DNA of 64,000 bases from Planctomycetota bacterium (GTDB taxonomy: Bacteria; Planctomycetota; UBA1135; GCA-002686595), in contig JAEUHY010000059.1 in the NCBI GenBank assembly GCA_016795325.1, positions 62,001-126,000 on the forward strand, given 5' to 3'. This document shows positions 49,505 through 56,853 of the stretch, piece by piece. The notes below the pieces were generated by a model. It was not told where the DNA came from. It did not search any database and was given only the letters and a program-made list of their open reading frames with translations. The position numbers and the translations under genes were made by a program. Each line of letters begins with the position of its first letter. The first letter of the stretch is position 1.

Positions 49505-51781
49505 GTGTCGGATTTCAAAGTGTTGCGTCGGGCGGCGTTGGCCGTGGCGCCGTTGTGCATTCCTGTTCTCGCCACGGCGCAGAACTCCGTGGTCGGCTGG
49601 GGCTACAGCGCCTTCGATTCCCGCTGGAACAGCGAGAGTTTCTCACGCATCGCGACGGGTCACTTCGCGGCGATCGGCGTGCGCCCGGACGGAACGCTGG
49701 CTGCGTGGGGACTGAACCTCTACGGGCAGTGTCAGCCGCCGGCGCCGCCGCCCGGAACCCAGTTCGTCGAGGCCAGCCTGGGCTCGTACCACGGTGTCGG
49801 GCGACTGAACAACGGGACCCTCGTCACCTGGGGCACGAACGGGTTCGGACAGCTCAACGTGCCCGCGCTTCCGCCGGGCGTGCAGTACGTGCAGCTGGCG
49901 AGCGGCGAAGCGCACACCCTCGCGCTCCGCAGCGATGGGGTTGTGCTCGGCTGGGGCTCGAACTTCTTCCAACAGAGTTCCGTGCCGTTCCTGCCCCCGG
50001 GTGTGACGTACACGCAGATCGACGCATCGCAGTATTTCAGCGTCGCGCGGCGCAGCGATGGTCGGCTGGAGGCCTGGGGCTTCAACCTCAACGGCAGCAC
50101 CACGCCGCCGGCGCCGCCGCCGGGCATCAGCTACACCGACGTCGCAGCGGGCGGCTGGAGCGAAAAGCCGTTCGGCCTCGCGGTGCGCAGCGACGGACAG
50201 ATCGTGGGCTGGGGCGCCAACGCTGCTGGGCAACTCAACGTGCCGCCGCTGCCGGTGGGCGTGACCTACGTCGACGTCGAGGCCGGCGGCGCGTTCGCTC
50301 TGGCGCGGCGCAGCGACGGCGTCGTCGTGACCTGGGGCGCAGGCCCGGCGCTGCCGTCGATCGCTCCCGGCACGAACATCGTCGAACTCGACGCCGGCAA
50401 TGGCGCCGTCGGTTCGGGCTTCGGCGTCTTGCGGCGGGGCAACGGCCAACTCGTGATGTACGGATCGAACACCTTCGGCGAGACGAACGTCCCGCCGACG
50501 CCCGCCGGCGTGACGTACACGCGTGTCGAGGCCGGTTACGGTCACTACATCGGACTGCGCAGCGATGGCATCGCGCGGACCTGGGGCGCGAACACGCTCA
50601 ACGCCACCAACGTGCCCGCGCCGCCGCCGGGAGTGACGATCGTCGACGCGAGCGCCGGCACGTACGGCTCGGCCTTCCGTTGGAGCAACGGCGTGCTGCG
50701 CCTCACCGGTCAGTATGCGCCGCTCGAATCGAGCGCACCGGTGCTTCCGCCAGGCGTGCAGTTCACGCAGGTGGACCTGGGGCTCGGTTTCGTCGCCGCG
50801 CGCCGCAGCGACGGCGACATCTCCTGTTGGGGCAACAACGCTTCGGGGCAGTGCAACGTCCCGGTGCTCTCCGGCGGGACGCAGTACGTGCAGGTCGCCG
50901 CGGGCAAGAGCCACACAGTCGCGCTGCGCAGCGATGGGCAGATCGTGGCCTGGGGCCGCGCGGCCGAGGGCCAACTCGCCGTGCCGGCGCTTCCGGCGGG
51001 AGTGGTCTACACCAAGGTGTTCGCCAAGGGCGACAACTCCGCCGCCTTGCGCTCCGACGGCAATCGCGTGGTTTGGGGCGCGAATCCGATCGCCGCCTCG
51101 AGCGTCCCCGGTTTGGCGTGGGCTGACTTGGCGCTCGGCGGCGAGTTGTACTGCGACGTCTACGGGCAGTGCACCGACTACGCCTTCACTCACCTGCTCC
51201 GCAACGACGGTTCGATCGCGAACACCGGCAGCAACACGTTCCGGCAGCGTGATCTGCCGAACTTGCCGGTCGGCCAAGGCCTGCTCCAGTTGGACTCCGG
51301 CTACGTGAGCTCGATCGGGCTCTACGGACCGACCTACGGATTCACGACGCCGTATTGCGCTTCAGCCGTCACGAGCGGCGGCTGCCTCCCGCTTATGTCT
51401 GGAGTCGGCCGCGCGAGCGCGAGCGGCGCCACGCCGTTCACGATCGCTGTGGGAGCGGTCGACGGCGCACGCACTGGCCTGATCTTCTACGGCGTCGACA
51501 ACACGGGCTTCGCGCCCGCGCCCTGGTCGAACGCTGTCAGTCTGCTGTGCGTGAAGTCGCCGACGCAGCGCACCGGCGTGCAGTCCACGGGCGGCGCCGC
51601 GGGCAGCTGCAACGGCGCGCTCAGCGTCGACTGGAACGCGTACCTGTCGAGCAATCCCAACGCGTTGGGCGCGCCTTTCGCGCCGCTGGAGCGCATCTAC
51701 GCGCAGGGTTGGTTCCGCGATCCAGCTGTCGCGGGCGGCACGCACCTCTCGAACGCGCTGGACATCGCCGTCCATCCGTGA
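49505..51781 (+). CDS. Secreted RCC1-like repeat propeller with planctomycete C-terminal domain (copy 2)
   Basis: The protein has 758 residues from a GTG at 49505 with GGAGG 6 nt upstream. The signal peptide (VLRRAALAVAPLCIPVLATAQ) differs in sequence from copy 1, while the mature protein is highly similar from QNSVVGWGYSAFDSRWN onward. About 13 RCC1-type repeats (AWGxNxxGQ, LPPGVxY) are followed by the common domain at about 617-758. The last 116 residues match copy 1 exactly and the underlying DNA differs at only scattered, mostly synonymous positions, which points to recent gene conversion. A strong hairpin follows. Confidence 0.86.
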   Translation: MSDFKVLRRAALAVAPLCIPVLATAQNSVVGWGYSAFDSRWNSESFSRIATGHFAAIGVRPDGTLAAWGLNLYGQCQPPAPPPGTQFVEASLGSYHGVGRLNNGTLVTWGTNGFGQLNVPALPPGVQYVQLASGEAHTLALRSDGVVLGWGSNFFQQSSVPFLPPGVTYTQIDASQYFSVARRSDGRLEAWGFNLNGSTTPPAPPPGISYTDVAAGGWSEKPFGLAVRSDGQIVGWGANAAGQLNVPPLPVGVTYVDVEAGGAFALARRSDGVVVTWGAGPALPSIAPGTNIVELDAGNGAVGSGFGVLRRGNGQLVMYGSNTFGETNVPPTPAGVTYTRVEAGYGHYIGLRSDGIARTWGANTLNATNVPAPPPGVTIVDASAGTYGSAFRWSNGVLRLTGQYAPLESSAPVLPPGVQFTQVDLGLGFVAARRSDGDISCWGNNASGQCNVPVLSGGTQYVQVAAGKSHTVALRSDGQIVAWGRAAEGQLAVPALPAGVVYTKVFAKGDNSAALRSDGNRVVWGANPIAASSVPGLAWADLALGGELYCDVYGQCTDYAFTHLLRNDGSIANTGSNTFRQRDLPNLPVGQGLLQLDSGYVSSIGLYGPTYGFTTPYCASAVTSGGCLPLMSGVGRASASGATPFTIAVGAVDGARTGLIFYGVDNTGFAPAPWSNAVSLLCVKSPTQRTGVQSTGGAAGSCNGALSVDWNAYLSSNPNALGAPFAPLERIYAQGWFRDPAVAGGTHLSNALDIAVHP

Positions 51782-51824
51782 CGATCGTTGCGAGCGCGCA
51801 CGGAGCGCGTCGCTGAACCGATTG

Positions 51825-51864
51825 AACCGCGGCCGCACTCGCCAGAGCGAGTGCGGCCGCGGTT
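51825..51864. terminator. 18-bp hairpin between convergent genes
   Basis: Arms 51825-51842 and 51847-51864 pair perfectly over 18 bp with a 4-nt loop (CAGA). On the plus strand it is followed by GTCTTGTTG, a weak U-rich stretch, 43 bp past the RCC1 stop codon. It also lies downstream of the minus-strand PDZ gene, so it may terminate both. Confidence 0.75.
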
Positions 51865-51922
51865 GTCTTGTTGCAGCTGCTGCGCGAGTGTCGCTCGCAC
51901 GATTCGCACAGCCGCGAGCTCC

Positions 51923-53032
51923 TCAGCGCTTCGACGACCAGCTGATGATCCAGAAGATCGTCGTCTCGTTTCCTTCGGGCGTCGAGGTGAACTCGAACAT
52001 GCCGAGCGGAAGGATCGAGAGCGACTCGTACCCGTCGGGCGCACGCGTCGTCGACGGCCACGAAGTTTTGCGCCGGTTGAAGCCGAACTGAAAGATGAAG
52101 TCGAGGAACGACGTCTCCGAGTGGCTCACGCTCGAAGCGTGGCGCAGGACGATCGGGATGTTGAATTCGTTCTTGCTCCCGATGTCTTCACTCGTGGTGA
52201 TCGCGGCCCGGTGGGGGCCGAGAGGACCCGACACTTCGAGATCCAGTTGTTTGGCGCCGGCGGTGAGCGCACCGGCGAGGTCGTTCGCGCTGCGCACGAC
52301 TTGGCCGTTGCAGCGTTCGATGACGTCGCCCGCGCGCAGTCCGCCGCGGTAGCCGGCGGATCCACTCACGACACCGGCGATCAGCGCCACGCTGGCGTCC
52401 CGGTTCCACACCTCGCGCGCGAGGCTCTCGGGCACGGTGCCGACATCTAGGCCAGTCCGGCGCTTGACTTCGTAGTTCCACTCCAGCGGAAAACTGTCGA
52501 TCGTCGTTTCGCCCACGCTTTTCGCCTTGGGCGTCACTTCCAGCGTGAGCTCCGACCAGCTGCCGTCGTCTCGGCGGCGCAGGAGCCGCGCCTTGGCGAC
52601 GCGCCCAGGGGCCAGCTCGGACTCGACGACTTCGCGGAACTGCTCCGTGCTGACCAGTTCGATGGCGTCGAGGGCGAGCAGAACGTCGCCGGGCGCGAGA
52701 CCGGCGGCCTGCGCGGCCGAGTCGGCGACGAGGCTGTCGATGTAGACGCCGCGCCAAGCCGTCAAGCCGCGCTCGTTCGCGGCGTCTTTGTCGATCGAGC
52801 TGGTGTAGAGGCCAAGTTGCGCCACGCCGACTTTGCGTGTGTCGACGCGATCGATGGTCGGCGCATCGCCATCGCCAGCGCGCACCTTGTAGCGCACTTG
52901 GCGCGCTTCGTCGTCGTCAGTCGTCTTCAGCGTGATTTCGGGAGAGCTCGGTTCGTACTGCTTGTGATTGTGGACACGACAAGCGGTCGCCAGCGGGACG
53001 AGCAGCACGAAAAATGAAGTGAGGTTGCGCAT
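51923..53032 (-). CDS. PDZ-domain lipoprotein
   Basis: The protein has 369 residues from the ATG complement of 53030-53032; an in-frame GTG 9 nt upstream is an alternative. A lipoprotein signal (FFVLLVPLATAC) gives a likely lipidated Cys near residue 18. Two PDZ domains are visible: about 85-155 (GVYIDSLVADSAAQAAGLAPGDVLLALDAIEL) and about 195-265 (LIAGVVSGSAGYRGGLRAGDVIERCNGQVV). PDZ domains bind C-terminal peptides; no protease domain is present, so it is probably an adaptor or scaffold in the periplasm. It lies just downstream of the sigma/anti-sigma pair on the same strand, which suggests a link to envelope stress signalling (inference). Confidence 0.82.
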   Translation of the reverse strand: MRNLTSFFVLLVPLATACRVHNHKQYEPSSPEITLKTTDDDEARQVRYKVRAGDGDAPTIDRVDTRKVGVAQLGLYTSSIDKDAANERGLTAWRGVYIDSLVADSAAQAAGLAPGDVLLALDAIELVSTEQFREVVESELAPGRVAKARLLRRRDDGSWSELTLEVTPKAKSVGETTIDSFPLEWNYEVKRRTGLDVGTVPESLAREVWNRDASVALIAGVVSGSAGYRGGLRAGDVIERCNGQVVRSANDLAGALTAGAKQLDLEVSGPLGPHRAAITTSEDIGSKNEFNIPIVLRHASSVSHSETSFLDFIFQFGFNRRKTSWPSTTRAPDGYESLSILPLGMFEFTSTPEGNETTIFWIISWSSKR

Positions 53033-53085
53033 GTTGTCCACGGATACGAAGTGAGGTGTTCGAGCGTTCCCGCGCGTCTGGTTTT

Positions 53086-54183
53086 TCAGTGGGCGCGCGT
53101 GTCAGCGAGCGCGACGGCGTGCTCGTTCCACCATGCCTGCCAGCGCTCGCGGTTCGTCGCCGGTTGAGCGACCGCAGCGCGCGAGCCGCTGCGCAAGTTG
53201 TCCCACCACGACGCCGACGTCGTGCTGCTCGCGCGGGCATCGGATTCCAACGCATCGGGCGGCCGGGCGTCGCCGATCCCATCGCGCGCGAGCAACGCTT
53301 GGAGCGAACGCAGGTGCGCGCGCGCGGCGGCGGAGACCTCCGCGTCCGGATCGTCTACGGCAGCGATCAGGGCCGGAATCACCTCGGCTGGCGCGCCGCG
53401 TGTCTTGATGCGGACCAAGCCATCCTCGCGGACGACCACCATCGAGGCTGCGTGCGCTGGTGAGTGAACCTCGCCGAGGTCGGGGCGAGCGCTGGCCACT
53501 GGCGCCGGTTCGTTGTTGCGCGACCGCGCCGCGTCTTGCCGCTCACTCGCGATCCGCGCGATTCGCAAGGACTCGTGGAGCACACTCGCCAGATCTGCTT
53601 GCAGCGCTTGCTGGCGATCGAGGTCGCGTTGAAGTGGATGTGGGACGGGTCGGTCGATGTACTCGACGCGCTCGACGACGACTTCCCGGATGACTTCCAC
53701 CGGAACCTCGACGCGCTTTTCGACGAGCACTTCAACGGGCTTCTCGACCACGCGCTCGACCACCTTCTCGACGATCTTCTCCACCGGCACTTCGACGTAC
53801 ACCGGCGGCGGGGGCGCGAGTTGCGCGAGCGAGTCGCGCTCGGCGCCGTCCGTGCGAAGCGCCCGATAACCCCACCAACCCAGCAACACCGCCGCGGCGT
53901 GGGTCAACACCAGCGCGGCCACCTTTCGCCAGCGCCGGTTCGGCGCGGCGGCGAGCGGCGCGTGTGCGGCGAACACCGCGGCGCTCACCTGCTCGGCGTA
54001 GTCCCGCGACGTGGCGAAGGGCTCGCGCGCGCGGAGGCTTGTGACGGCGACGACGAACGACTCGTAACCCGCGCGGCAGGCCGCGCAGGTGCTCACGTGT
54101 TGCTCCAACGCGTGTGCGTCGCCGGGCGGGAGCAGATTCTCGAAGCGCTCCGAGAACAGTTCTTCGGCTCGAGTGCAGTCCAT
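53086..54183 (-). CDS. Anti-sigma factor with zinc-finger (ZAS) and Val-Glu-Lys repeat region
   Basis: The protein has 365 residues. H29-x3-C33-x2-C36 is the HxxxCxxC motif of zinc-binding anti-sigma domains. A membrane helix lies at about 87-104 (KVAALVLTHAAAVLLGWW). Beyond it, residues about 119-170 are an unusual low-complexity run built of VE, VEK and VEVPVE units, then an extracytoplasmic region that includes a HEAT-like stretch (PALIAAVDDPDAEVSAAARAHLRSL). Its ATG overlaps the sigma stop (TGATG), so production is coupled. It should hold the sigma factor at the membrane until a signal releases it. Confidence 0.82.
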   Translation of the reverse strand: MDCTRAEELFSERFENLLPPGDAHALEQHVSTCAACRAGYESFVVAVTSLRAREPFATSRDYAEQVSAAVFAAHAPLAAAPNRRWRKVAALVLTHAAAVLLGWWGYRALRTDGAERDSLAQLAPPPPVYVEVPVEKIVEKVVERVVEKPVEVLVEKRVEVPVEVIREVVVERVEYIDRPVPHPLQRDLDRQQALQADLASVLHESLRIARIASERQDAARSRNNEPAPVASARPDLGEVHSPAHAASMVVVREDGLVRIKTRGAPAEVIPALIAAVDDPDAEVSAAARAHLRSLQALLARDGIGDARPPDALESDARASSTTSASWWDNLRSGSRAAVAQPATNRERWQAWWNEHAVALADTRAH

Positions 54184-54851
54184 CAGGTTAGTTCCTCCGT
54201 CGAGTTCGCTTGCCCGCGCAGCGCGCTGGAGCGCGCGACGTAGGCCAGCGAGGTTCGGGTGTTCGCGGCGCTCTCCGCCGCGACCAAGCGTTGGTACGAA
54301 TCGCGGAACGCGAGCCGACCGCGGTGCACACGCGAGCGCACGGTTCCCTGCGAGCAATCCAGGCTCTGCGCGGCTTCGTCGTAGCTGAAGCCGAACGCGT
54401 CGACGAGTTGCAACGCGCTTCGAAACGGCTCGGGCACGCTCGCGAGCGCCGCATCGAGCGCGTCGCGGTCGGCTGCGCGGTGGCTGGGGTCGTCGCGGCG
54501 CGGCGCCGCGACTTCGAGCGCCGCCTCGACGTCGTGGGCGCTGAAGTGGCTGCTCCCGCGCGCACGCCTGCGGTGGTCGTCGCGCACGAGGTTGAGCACG
54601 ATCGCGAACAGCCACGGCCGAAATGCTGCGTCGGAGCGGAAGGTTCGGAGCGCGCCGAAGACCCGGATCCACGCCTCCTGCGCGAGGTCGTGCGCGGCGT
54701 GGTGGTCCGCGACGTGCTTCTCGAACACCGCCAGCACACGCGCTCCATAGCGCTCGACGAGCGCAGTGAATGCAGCTCGGTCGCCGTCGGCTGCCCGCGC
54801 GACGAGGTGTTCGTCCGATGCGGGATCGGCGCTGTGGGTGGGACGCTTCAG
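54183..54851 (-). CDS. RNA polymerase sigma factor, ECF-type (start uncertain)
   Basis: Region 2 is clear (LVARAADGDRAAFTALVERYGARVLAVF, then HDLAQEAWIRVFGALRTFRSDAAFRPWLFAIVLNLVRDDHRR). Region 4 is FRSALQLVDAFGFSYDEAAQSLDCSQGTVRSRVHRGRLAFRD. The start is a problem: no ATG, GTG or TTG is in frame close to the conserved part. A CTG at 54851 gives 222 residues; a TTG at 55079 gives 298, but the extra residues are Pro/Arg-rich and look non-coding. It is coupled to its anti-sigma factor by TGATG. Controls presumably include the PDZ lipoprotein downstream. Confidence 0.82.
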   Translation of the reverse strand: MKRPTHSADPASDEHLVARAADGDRAAFTALVERYGARVLAVFEKHVADHHAAHDLAQEAWIRVFGALRTFRSDAAFRPWLFAIVLNLVRDDHRRRARGSSHFSAHDVEAALEVAAPRRDDPSHRAADRDALDAALASVPEPFRSALQLVDAFGFSYDEAAQSLDCSQGTVRSRVHRGRLAFRDSYQRLVAAESAANTRTSLAYVARSSALRGQANSTEELT

Positions 54852-55083
54852 GGGAGGGCCCGGGGGATCTGCGGGCGGGGTACGGTGCCGCGCCCGCGGA
54901 AGTTCCCGGATCCTCGCAGAAATCGCACGCAGCGCAGACCGAGCCGGTTCCGGCGGCGACGAGGCAGGTATGTGCTCCCTCCTTTGCGCGGCGGCGTGCC
55001 CGGCGCCTCTCGCTCGCGTGGGCGCCCCGGCCTGCAACCCAAGGCGCCTCGGCGGGCGACTCGCCGATACCGGCGCCAACGAA

Positions 55084-55113
55084 CGGGCCCGGCGCTGTTC
55101 GGCGCCGGGCCCG
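55084..55113 (-). terminator. Possible terminator after ahpD
   Basis: A 12-bp GC-only stem (55084-55095 with 55102-55113) and 6-nt loop begins about 7 bp past the ahpD stop on the minus strand. No real T-run follows, so efficiency is doubtful. Confidence 0.45.
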
Positions 55114-55119
55114 CGAAGT

Positions 55120-55656
55120 TCAGGCCGCGACCGAGCTCGCCATGGCGAGCGCCGTCGCCGCGGCGTTCACCGTCGCCGCGATGCGGATGGCGTCGTTGAC
55201 CTGCGCGGAGCTCAGACCGCCTTCGGTCACGACGCGCTCGTGCGCGCGCACGCACGACTCGCAGCCGCCCACCGCGCTCACCGCGAGAGCGAACAGCTCG
55301 AAATCGAGCTTGTTCGTGGCCGGCGCCGCGAGCCGCTGCATGCGCAGGCGCGGCGGGAGCTGCTCGTACTCCGGCTTTCCGACCATGTGGCGGAAGCGGT
55401 AGTAGACGTTGTTCATCGCCATCAAGGCCGCCGCAGCCTGCGCGTCGGATTGGAGCTCGGGCGTGAGCTCCGCGCCGGCCGCCGCGCTGATGGCGGCGGC
55501 GAGCGGAGCGTTGCGCGTCGCATGCGCGACGGCGAGTGCGACGCCGAACTTCTGCGCGCCTGTCAGCGTCGATTGCTGCAGGACGCTCGAGAGGTTCAGC
55601 CGGATGTCCTTGGCCGCGTCGGGGAAACCCGCCGCGAGTTGTTGCAGGGCTTCCAT
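55120..55656 (-). CDS. ahpD: Alkyl hydroperoxide reductase subunit AhpD
   Basis: The protein has 178 residues, the normal length of AhpD. The active site GGCESCVRAHE places C132 and C135 in a CxxC with H139 four residues on, and E120 lies upstream in the same helix bundle (compare Glu118, Cys130, Cys133, His137 in the mycobacterial enzyme). AhpD is an alkylhydroperoxidase that can also recycle AhpC with lipoamide-linked electrons. Its ATG overlaps the ahpC stop by one base (TGATG), so the two are co-translated. Both follow the PerR-type regulator on the same strand. Confidence 0.92.
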   Translation of the reverse strand: MEALQQLAAGFPDAAKDIRLNLSSVLQQSTLTGAQKFGVALAVAHATRNAPLAAAISAAAGAELTPELQSDAQAAAALMAMNNVYYRFRHMVGKPEYEQLPPRLRMQRLAAPATNKLDFELFALAVSAVGGCESCVRAHERVVTEGGLSSAQVNDAIRIAATVNAAATALAMASSVAA

Positions 55657-56195
55657 CAGCTCACCTTCAAGGTCGCTTCGCCCTTTTGCCAGTTGCAGGG
55701 GCACAGCTCGCCGGTCTGCAGCGCGTCGAGCGTGCGCAAGACCTCGTCGACATTGCGGCCGACGTCCAGGTCGTGCACCGACGCGAAGCGGATGATGCCC
55801 TGCGGATCGACGATGTACGTCGCGCGCAGCGGGATGCCCTCGCCGGGGTGCAGGATGCCCAGCGCGCTGCACAGCTCGCGCTTGCGGTCGGCGAGCATCG
55901 GGAAGGGCAGGTTCTTGAGCTCGGGGTGTTGCTGGCGCCAGGCGAGGTGCACGTACTCGCTGTCGCACGACAGGCCCAGCACCTGCGCGTCGCGCTCGGC
56001 GAACTGCGCGTTCTTGCGGCCGAACTCGGCGATCTCCGTGGGGCACACAAAGGTGAAGTCGAGCGGCCAGGAGAACACCACGCGCCACTTGCCGGCGTGG
56101 GTGCGTTCGCTGATCTCTTGGAACTGCTTGCCGTTCTCGAGGCTGACGCAAGCTTGCATACGGAAGGCGGGGAAGGTGTTGCCGACGGTCAACAT
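55656..56195 (-). CDS. ahpC: Alkyl hydroperoxide reductase subunit AhpC (peroxiredoxin)
   Basis: The protein has 179 residues from the ATG complement of 56193-56195. Peroxidatic C51 sits in FTFVCPTE. Resolving cysteines C165 and C167 sit in GELCPCNW near the C-terminus, as in the three-cysteine mycobacterial AhpC that pairs with AhpD rather than AhpF. It reduces H2O2 and organic hydroperoxides in the cytoplasm. A 7-1-7 PerR-like operator lies 41 bp upstream of the start, so derepression by peroxide is likely. Confidence 0.95.
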   Translation of the reverse strand: MLTVGNTFPAFRMQACVSLENGKQFQEISERTHAGKWRVVFSWPLDFTFVCPTEIAEFGRKNAQFAERDAQVLGLSCDSEYVHLAWRQQHPELKNLPFPMLADRKRELCSALGILHPGEGIPLRATYIVDPQGIIRFASVHDLDVGRNVDEVLRTLDALQTGELCPCNWQKGEATLKVS

Positions 56196-56236
56196 GGCGA
56201 GTCGCTTTCGTGAAGAAGTGTGGATGGAGTTTGAAG

Positions 56237-56251
56237 TTGGACTTTGTCTAA
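56237..56251. promoter_or_regulatory. PerR/Fur-type operator upstream of ahpC
   Basis: TTGGACTTTGTCTAA is a 7-1-7 inverted repeat with two mismatches between arms, the layout of PerR boxes. It lies 41 bp upstream of the ahpC ATG. A nearly identical site precedes the regulator gene. Confidence 0.7.
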
Positions 56252-56312
56252 GTTTAGGCGCGAAGCGCGAACGCTTCGAGCCGTGATTCGGGCCGTGATT
56301 CCGGGCGCTTGC

Positions 56313-56774
56313 TCAGCCCTTGCGCGCGCCGCGTGCGACGCCGCGCACGACGACCATGTACTCGCGCACGTCGAGGCCTTCGAGCTCGTCGATCTTGGCG
56401 ACCTTCAGCGCGTTCCACGGGATGTCGCGGATCGCGCCGGTGGTGTCGTCGACGAAGTGGTGGTGCGGTTCCATCACCGGATCGAACACCTGGCGGCCTT
56501 CGGCGAGCACCAGCTCGCGCAGCAGGCCCTTCTCGGTGAAGTGGCGCAGCGTGTTGTAGACCGTCGCGCGCGAGACCATTGGGAAACGCTCCTTCACGCG
56601 CGCCCAGACTTGGTCAGCGGAGGGATGGTCTTCGGTACCCAGCACGTAGCTCGCGATGGCGACGCGTTGCGCCGAGGGCCGCACGCCGTGCCGCTCGAGC
56701 CGCTCGGCGAGCGCTTGCGGTGCGCTGGGCGAGGCGTCTTCAGTGCGGAGGTTCTTCTTGCGGGCGGCGGCCAT
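56313..56774 (-). CDS. perR: Fur-family transcriptional regulator, PerR-type
   Basis: The protein has 153 residues. The winged-helix N-terminus reads LERHGVRPSAQRVAIASYVL and FPMVSRATVYNTLRHFTEKGLL, the DNA-recognition helix of Fur proteins. The dimerisation and metal domain contains EPHHHFVDDTTGAI, which keeps the His ligands but lacks the CxxC structural zinc pairs of classical Fur/PerR. The C-terminal tail is short and basic. Upstream of and co-oriented with ahpC-ahpD, it should sense peroxide through metal-catalysed oxidation and repress these genes. It has its own operator 7 bp before the start, suggesting autoregulation. Confidence 0.9.
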   Translation of the reverse strand: MAAARKKNLRTEDASPSAPQALAERLERHGVRPSAQRVAIASYVLGTEDHPSADQVWARVKERFPMVSRATVYNTLRHFTEKGLLRELVLAEGRQVFDPVMEPHHHFVDDTTGAIRDIPWNALKVAKIDELEGLDVREYMVVVRGVARGARKG

Positions 56775-56781
56775 GATGAAT

Positions 56782-56796
56782 TTAGACTAAGTCCAA
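56782..56796. promoter_or_regulatory. PerR/Fur-type operator upstream of perR
   Basis: TTAGACTAAGTCCAA is a 7-1-7 inverted repeat with one mismatch between arms. It matches the ahpC site in the reverse orientation (TTGGACT..GTCTAA). It ends 7 bp before the regulator's ATG. Confidence 0.72.
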
Positions 56797-56853
56797 TCTT
56801 CGGTTGGGTCAAGCCCGCAACTCGAGCGTTCGCGTGCGGAACGGCGTGGTAGC

